A DNA stretch of 64,000 nucleotides from Flagellimonas oceanensis (GTDB taxonomy: Bacteria > Bacteroidota > Bacteroidia > Flavobacteriales > Flavobacteriaceae). This document shows, one piece after another, positions 61,930 through 64,000 of the stretch (the first letter of the stretch is position 1; every line of letters begins with the position of its first letter). Position numbers and translations under genes: made by a program. The stretch is taken from assembly GCF_003992595.1 (NCBI RefSeq), contig NZ_RZNA01000047.1:199870-263869 (forward strand). The letters are read 5' to 3'. The notes under the pieces are model-generated. The model worked only from the letters and a program-made list of their open reading frames with translations. It was not told the origin of the DNA and did not search any database.

Positions 61930-62499
61930 TTATTGGCTTTCCAACCAGTTTTTCAACATTTGTTTGCCTTCGGGAGTCAGTACTGATTCTGGGTGAAACT
62001 GCACTGCTGTCACATCGTATTCCTTATGTCGAAGGGACATGATTTGACCATTTTCGTCCACCGCTGTGGTCTCCAATACCTCCGGCAAATCAGGGTCCAC
62101 TACCCAAGAATGGTATCGGCCCACCTGAAGCGTTTTGGGCATATCTTGATAAATGGGGTCGTCCTTGGTCACGGTTATGGTGGTATCCACTCCGTGGTAT
62201 ACTTGATCTAAATTGATCAATGTCCCTCCGAATACTTCGCCAATGGCCTGCAACCCCAAGCACACTCCAAAAATACGTTTGGTGGGCGCGTAGGTCTTGA
62301 TGATTTCCTTTAACAGACCTGCTTCATCAGGTATTCCCGGTCCAGGGGAGAGGACGATGTATTCAAACGGTTCCACTTCGTCCAAAGTGAGTTGGTCGTT
62401 ACGTTTTACGGTCACTTCGCAATCCAAATCTTCCAGATAGTGCACCAAGTTGTAGGTAAAGCTATCGTAGTTGTCTATCATTAAAATCTTTCTTCCCAT
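61930..62499 (-). CDS. trpG: Anthranilate synthase component II (glutamine amidotransferase)
   Basis: A 189-residue class I amidotransferase. Catalytic Cys in G-V-C-L-G-L-Q-A-I, His/Glu in Q-F-H-P-E-S, P-G-P-G oxyanion region. Supplies ammonia to TrpE; could also serve PabB, as in other bacteria with one TrpG. 2 bp after trpE. Confidence 0.96.
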   Translation of the reverse strand: MGRKILMIDNYDSFTYNLVHYLEDLDCEVTVKRNDQLTLDEVEPFEYIVLSPGPGIPDEAGLLKEIIKTYAPTKRIFGVCLGLQAIGEVFGGTLINLDQVYHGVDTTITVTKDDPIYQDMPKTLQVGRYHSWVVDPDLPEVLETTAVDENGQIMSLRHKEYDVTAVQFHPESVLTPEGKQMLKNWLESQ

Positions 62500-62501
62500 G
62501 C

Positions 62502-63899
62502 TTAGATTGTTTCGGCGATTTCCAGCGCTTTGGTCAATGCGCCCAATTTATTGTAGGTCTCTTGGAGTTCGTCATCAGGGTTGGAAGCGGCTACCAAACC
62601 TGCCCCCGCTTGATAATACAGTTCGTGATCCTTGCTCAAAAAAGTTCGGATCATAATGGCATGGTTAAAGTTGCCTTCAAAATCCATAAACCCGATGGCG
62701 CCACCATAGTAGGAACGGCTCGTTTTTTCATATTTCTCAATGAGCTGCATGGCCATATGCTTGGGTGCCCCGCTCAACGTTCCCGCTGGAAAGGTATCGG
62801 CGACCACTTTCATGGTAGTACTGTCCTTTTTCTTTTGTCCCGTTACTTTGGACACCAAGTGGATAACGTGAGAGAAATACTGCACTTCGCGATAGGTTTC
62901 CACATTCACGGTATTTCCGTTGCGGCTCAAATCGTTTCGCGCAAGGTCCACGAGCATCACGTGCTCGCTGTTCTCTTTTTCGTCCTGGGCCAGTTTTTTG
63001 GCCAGTTCGGCATCTTTTTCATCATTTCCGGTACGTTTGTAGGTTCCGGCGATGGGATGGATTTCCGCTTTGCCGTCCTTCACGATCAGTTGGGCCTCTG
63101 GCGAGCTTCCGAATATTTTAAAATCCCCATAATCAAAATAGAACAGGTAAGGGGAGGGGTTGATGGAGCGAAGTGCTCGGTATACATTGAACTCGTCTCC
63201 CTTGAATTTTTGTTTGAACCTTCTGGAAAGTACCAGTTGGAACACATCGCCTCGCTGACAATGCTTTTTTGCCAAGGCAACTTGTTCCTTGTAATCGTCA
63301 TCTTTCAGGTTGGATTCTGGTTCTCCTTCTTTGTTGAAATTGTAAGAGGAAAAGGTACGGACATTGAAAAGTTGTTCCATTTCCTCCACATTGCTTTCGG
63401 AGTCATAACAATGTGCGAACAAATAGGCTTCATTCTTAAAGTGATTGATGGCAATAATATTCTTATAGACTGCATAATAAATGTCTGGAATATTAGCGGA
63501 ATCTTCCTTTTTGGAAATCTCCACGTCCTCGAAATAACGAACGGCATCGTAGGCCATATACCCGAACAATCCGTTATAAATGAACTTGAATCCATTTTGT
63601 GTGGTTTTGAACTGTTGTCCAAAATTGTGGATTATTTCGGTAACGTCCGTATCAGCAGTAATTTCGGTAATTTCTTTTGAACCATCTGGATAACGTTGTG
63701 TAATGGTTTCGTTCTCTACTTTAATGGATGCAATGGGGTTGCAGCAGATGTACGAAAAACTATTATCGTTCGCATGGTAGTCGCTACTTTCCAAAAGAAT
63801 ACTGTTCGGAAACTTGTCCCTGATCTTCAGGTAAACGCTCACGGGGGTAATGGTGTCCGCAAGGATTTTTTTGTAATGTGTCTTTAAGGTATACTTCAT
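62502..63899 (-). CDS. trpE: Anthranilate synthase component I
   Basis: A 465-residue chorismate-using enzyme. Start at ATG 63899 (K-Y-T-L-K-T-H-Y-K-K); the open frame extends 13 codons into the terminator region and is not the likely start. Feedback Trp-binding motif L-L-E-S-S (S-I-L-L-E-S-S-D), catalytic regions F-S-H-V-I-H-L-V-S-K-V and G-T-L-S-G-A-P-K, and R-R-F-K-Q-K-F. First gene of the trp operon, about 20 nt after an attenuator terminator. Confidence 0.96.
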   Translation of the reverse strand: MKYTLKTHYKKILADTITPVSVYLKIRDKFPNSILLESSDYHANDNSFSYICCNPIASIKVENETITQRYPDGSKEITEITADTDVTEIIHNFGQQFKTTQNGFKFIYNGLFGYMAYDAVRYFEDVEISKKEDSANIPDIYYAVYKNIIAINHFKNEAYLFAHCYDSESNVEEMEQLFNVRTFSSYNFNKEGEPESNLKDDDYKEQVALAKKHCQRGDVFQLVLSRRFKQKFKGDEFNVYRALRSINPSPYLFYFDYGDFKIFGSSPEAQLIVKDGKAEIHPIAGTYKRTGNDEKDAELAKKLAQDEKENSEHVMLVDLARNDLSRNGNTVNVETYREVQYFSHVIHLVSKVTGQKKKDSTTMKVVADTFPAGTLSGAPKHMAMQLIEKYEKTSRSYYGGAIGFMDFEGNFNHAIMIRTFLSKDHELYYQAGAGLVAASNPDDELQETYNKLGALTKALEIAETI

Positions 63900-63901
63900 A
63901 T

Positions 63902-63945
63902 TGGTCTTAAAAAAGAAAAAGGCCTGTCGTGATGACAAGCCTTTT
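63902..63945 (-). terminator. Attenuator terminator in the trp leader
   Basis: On the minus strand AAAAGGCTTGTC (63945-63934) pairs with GACAGGCCTTTT (63928-63917) through one wobble pair, loop ATCAC, followed by TCTTTTTT. It is a full rho-independent terminator placed directly in front of trpE, which only makes sense as an attenuator or as the end of an upstream gene. Confidence 0.88.
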
Positions 63946-63988
63946 ATATGGTTATAATGGGGACTTAGCTCACGACGTTTGACGTAAG
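63926..63988 (-). promoter_or_regulatory. Antiterminator and protector helices of the trp attenuator
   Basis: Read on the minus strand, CTTACG (63988-63983) can pair with CGTGAG (63974-63969): the protector hairpin. The alternative is GTCGTGAGCTAAGTCC (63976-63961) with GGCTTGTCATCACGAC (63941-63926): seven perfect pairs, one bulge, five of six pairs, one further bulge, then two pairs. The second helix takes up the 5' arm of the terminator. The two helices exclude each other. Confidence 0.75.
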
Positions 63989-63999
63989 TTTATCCACCA
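63970..63999 (-). CDS. trp leader peptide, C-terminal part (5' end outside window)
   Basis: In the frame starting at 63999 the minus strand reads W-W-I-N-L-R-Q-T-S and a TGA stop at 63972-63970. The base at 64000 is G, so the preceding codon could also be TGG. Two tandem Trp codons just before the protector segment, with the stop inside the antiterminator segment, is the standard layout of a Trp leader peptide. The start codon lies beyond the window, so this is partial. Confidence 0.7.
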   Translation of the reverse strand, partial: WWINLRQTS

Positions 64000-64000
64000 C

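Noticed and set aside
63965..64000. Frame V-V-D-K-L-T-S-N-V-V-S followed by TAA in the trp leader, as the end of an upstream gene
   Set aside because: Possible, but the neighbouring frame with tandem Trp codons, stop inside the antiterminator and correct spacing explains the region far better.
1..64000. CRISPR arrays, tRNA, rRNA, prophage or transposase genes
   Set aside because: No regularly spaced direct repeats, no tRNA-like cloverleaf noticed in spacers, and every long frame is explained by ordinary chromosomal genes.

Overview
This is a chromosomal window from a member of the Bacteroidota, almost certainly a marine Flavobacteriaceae of the Muricauda/Flagellimonas type (genus is an inference; the family is well supported). 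The signs are DUF6090 and SusD/RagB proteins, many short lipoproteins with the cysteine directly after the hydrophobic stretch, A-rich start regions without strong Shine-Dalgarno sequences, frequent TTG/GTG starts, and Bacteroidota-type promoter boxes (TAnnTTTG). Gene density is very high. No stretch longer than about 210 bp lacks a gene; the largest gaps are about 20707-20909, 43861-44049 and 48065-48240. I saw no rRNA, tRNA, CRISPR, prophage or insertion sequence with a transposase.

Layout. 1-6.7 kb: the end of an MFS transporter, a thioredoxin-fold lipoprotein, DUF6090 and VOC proteins, a sigma factor with a 63-residue partner and an MscS channel, and a short ClpP. 6.8-9.8 kb: a light-repair operon (DUF2256, Cry-DASH, iron-sulfur photolyase). 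9.9-18.5 kb: kynurenine monooxygenase, a zinc-ribbon family protein without its cysteines, Nif3-like protein, LpxK, a hybrid histidine kinase coupled to GAPDH, and lipoyl synthase. 18.5-23.1 kb: two sigma factors, an anti-sigma factor, MurB and an aminotransferase. 23.2-32.6 kb: a two-lobed aspartyl protease with PDZ, DUF1573, ValS, a three-gene sugar cassette and a fatty-acid-hydroxylase membrane protein. 32.6-37.3 kb: the operon rsfS-ftsH-LUD-cdsA-psd-ACBP. 37.4-44 kb: BirA, SRPBCC, PyrE, NUDIX, an M14 lipoprotein and a PAS kinase/response regulator pair. 44-50.8 kb: CoaD, Ddl, PASTA protein, RluD, YaaA and PEP carboxylase. 50.8-55.8 kb: a more AT-rich accessory stretch with an orphan SusD-like lipoprotein, a UDG-like protein, a DCC/TM/HTTM cassette and a tiny lipoprotein. 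55.8-64 kb: an M20 peptidase, then the complete tryptophan operon trpE-G-D-C-F-B-A on the minus strand.

The strongest regulatory signal is at the right edge. The leader of the trp operon shows the end of a leader peptide with tandem Trp codons, a protector hairpin, an antiterminator and a terminator: a complete ribosome-mediated attenuator, cut by the window end. The same operon carries three pieces of a palindromic repeat family. Two 91-bp copies fill the trpG-trpD and trpD-trpC spacers, and a 36-bp arm is inserted in frame inside trpF and adds 12 residues.

Other points of interest are the DCC/TM/HTTM cassette as a possible undescribed membrane redox or modification system, a GH109-like/GHMP-kinase/nucleotidyltransferase cassette, loss of all four zinc ligands in the CdsZ-like protein, and several convergent gene pairs whose two stop codons share one palindromic tetranucleotide.
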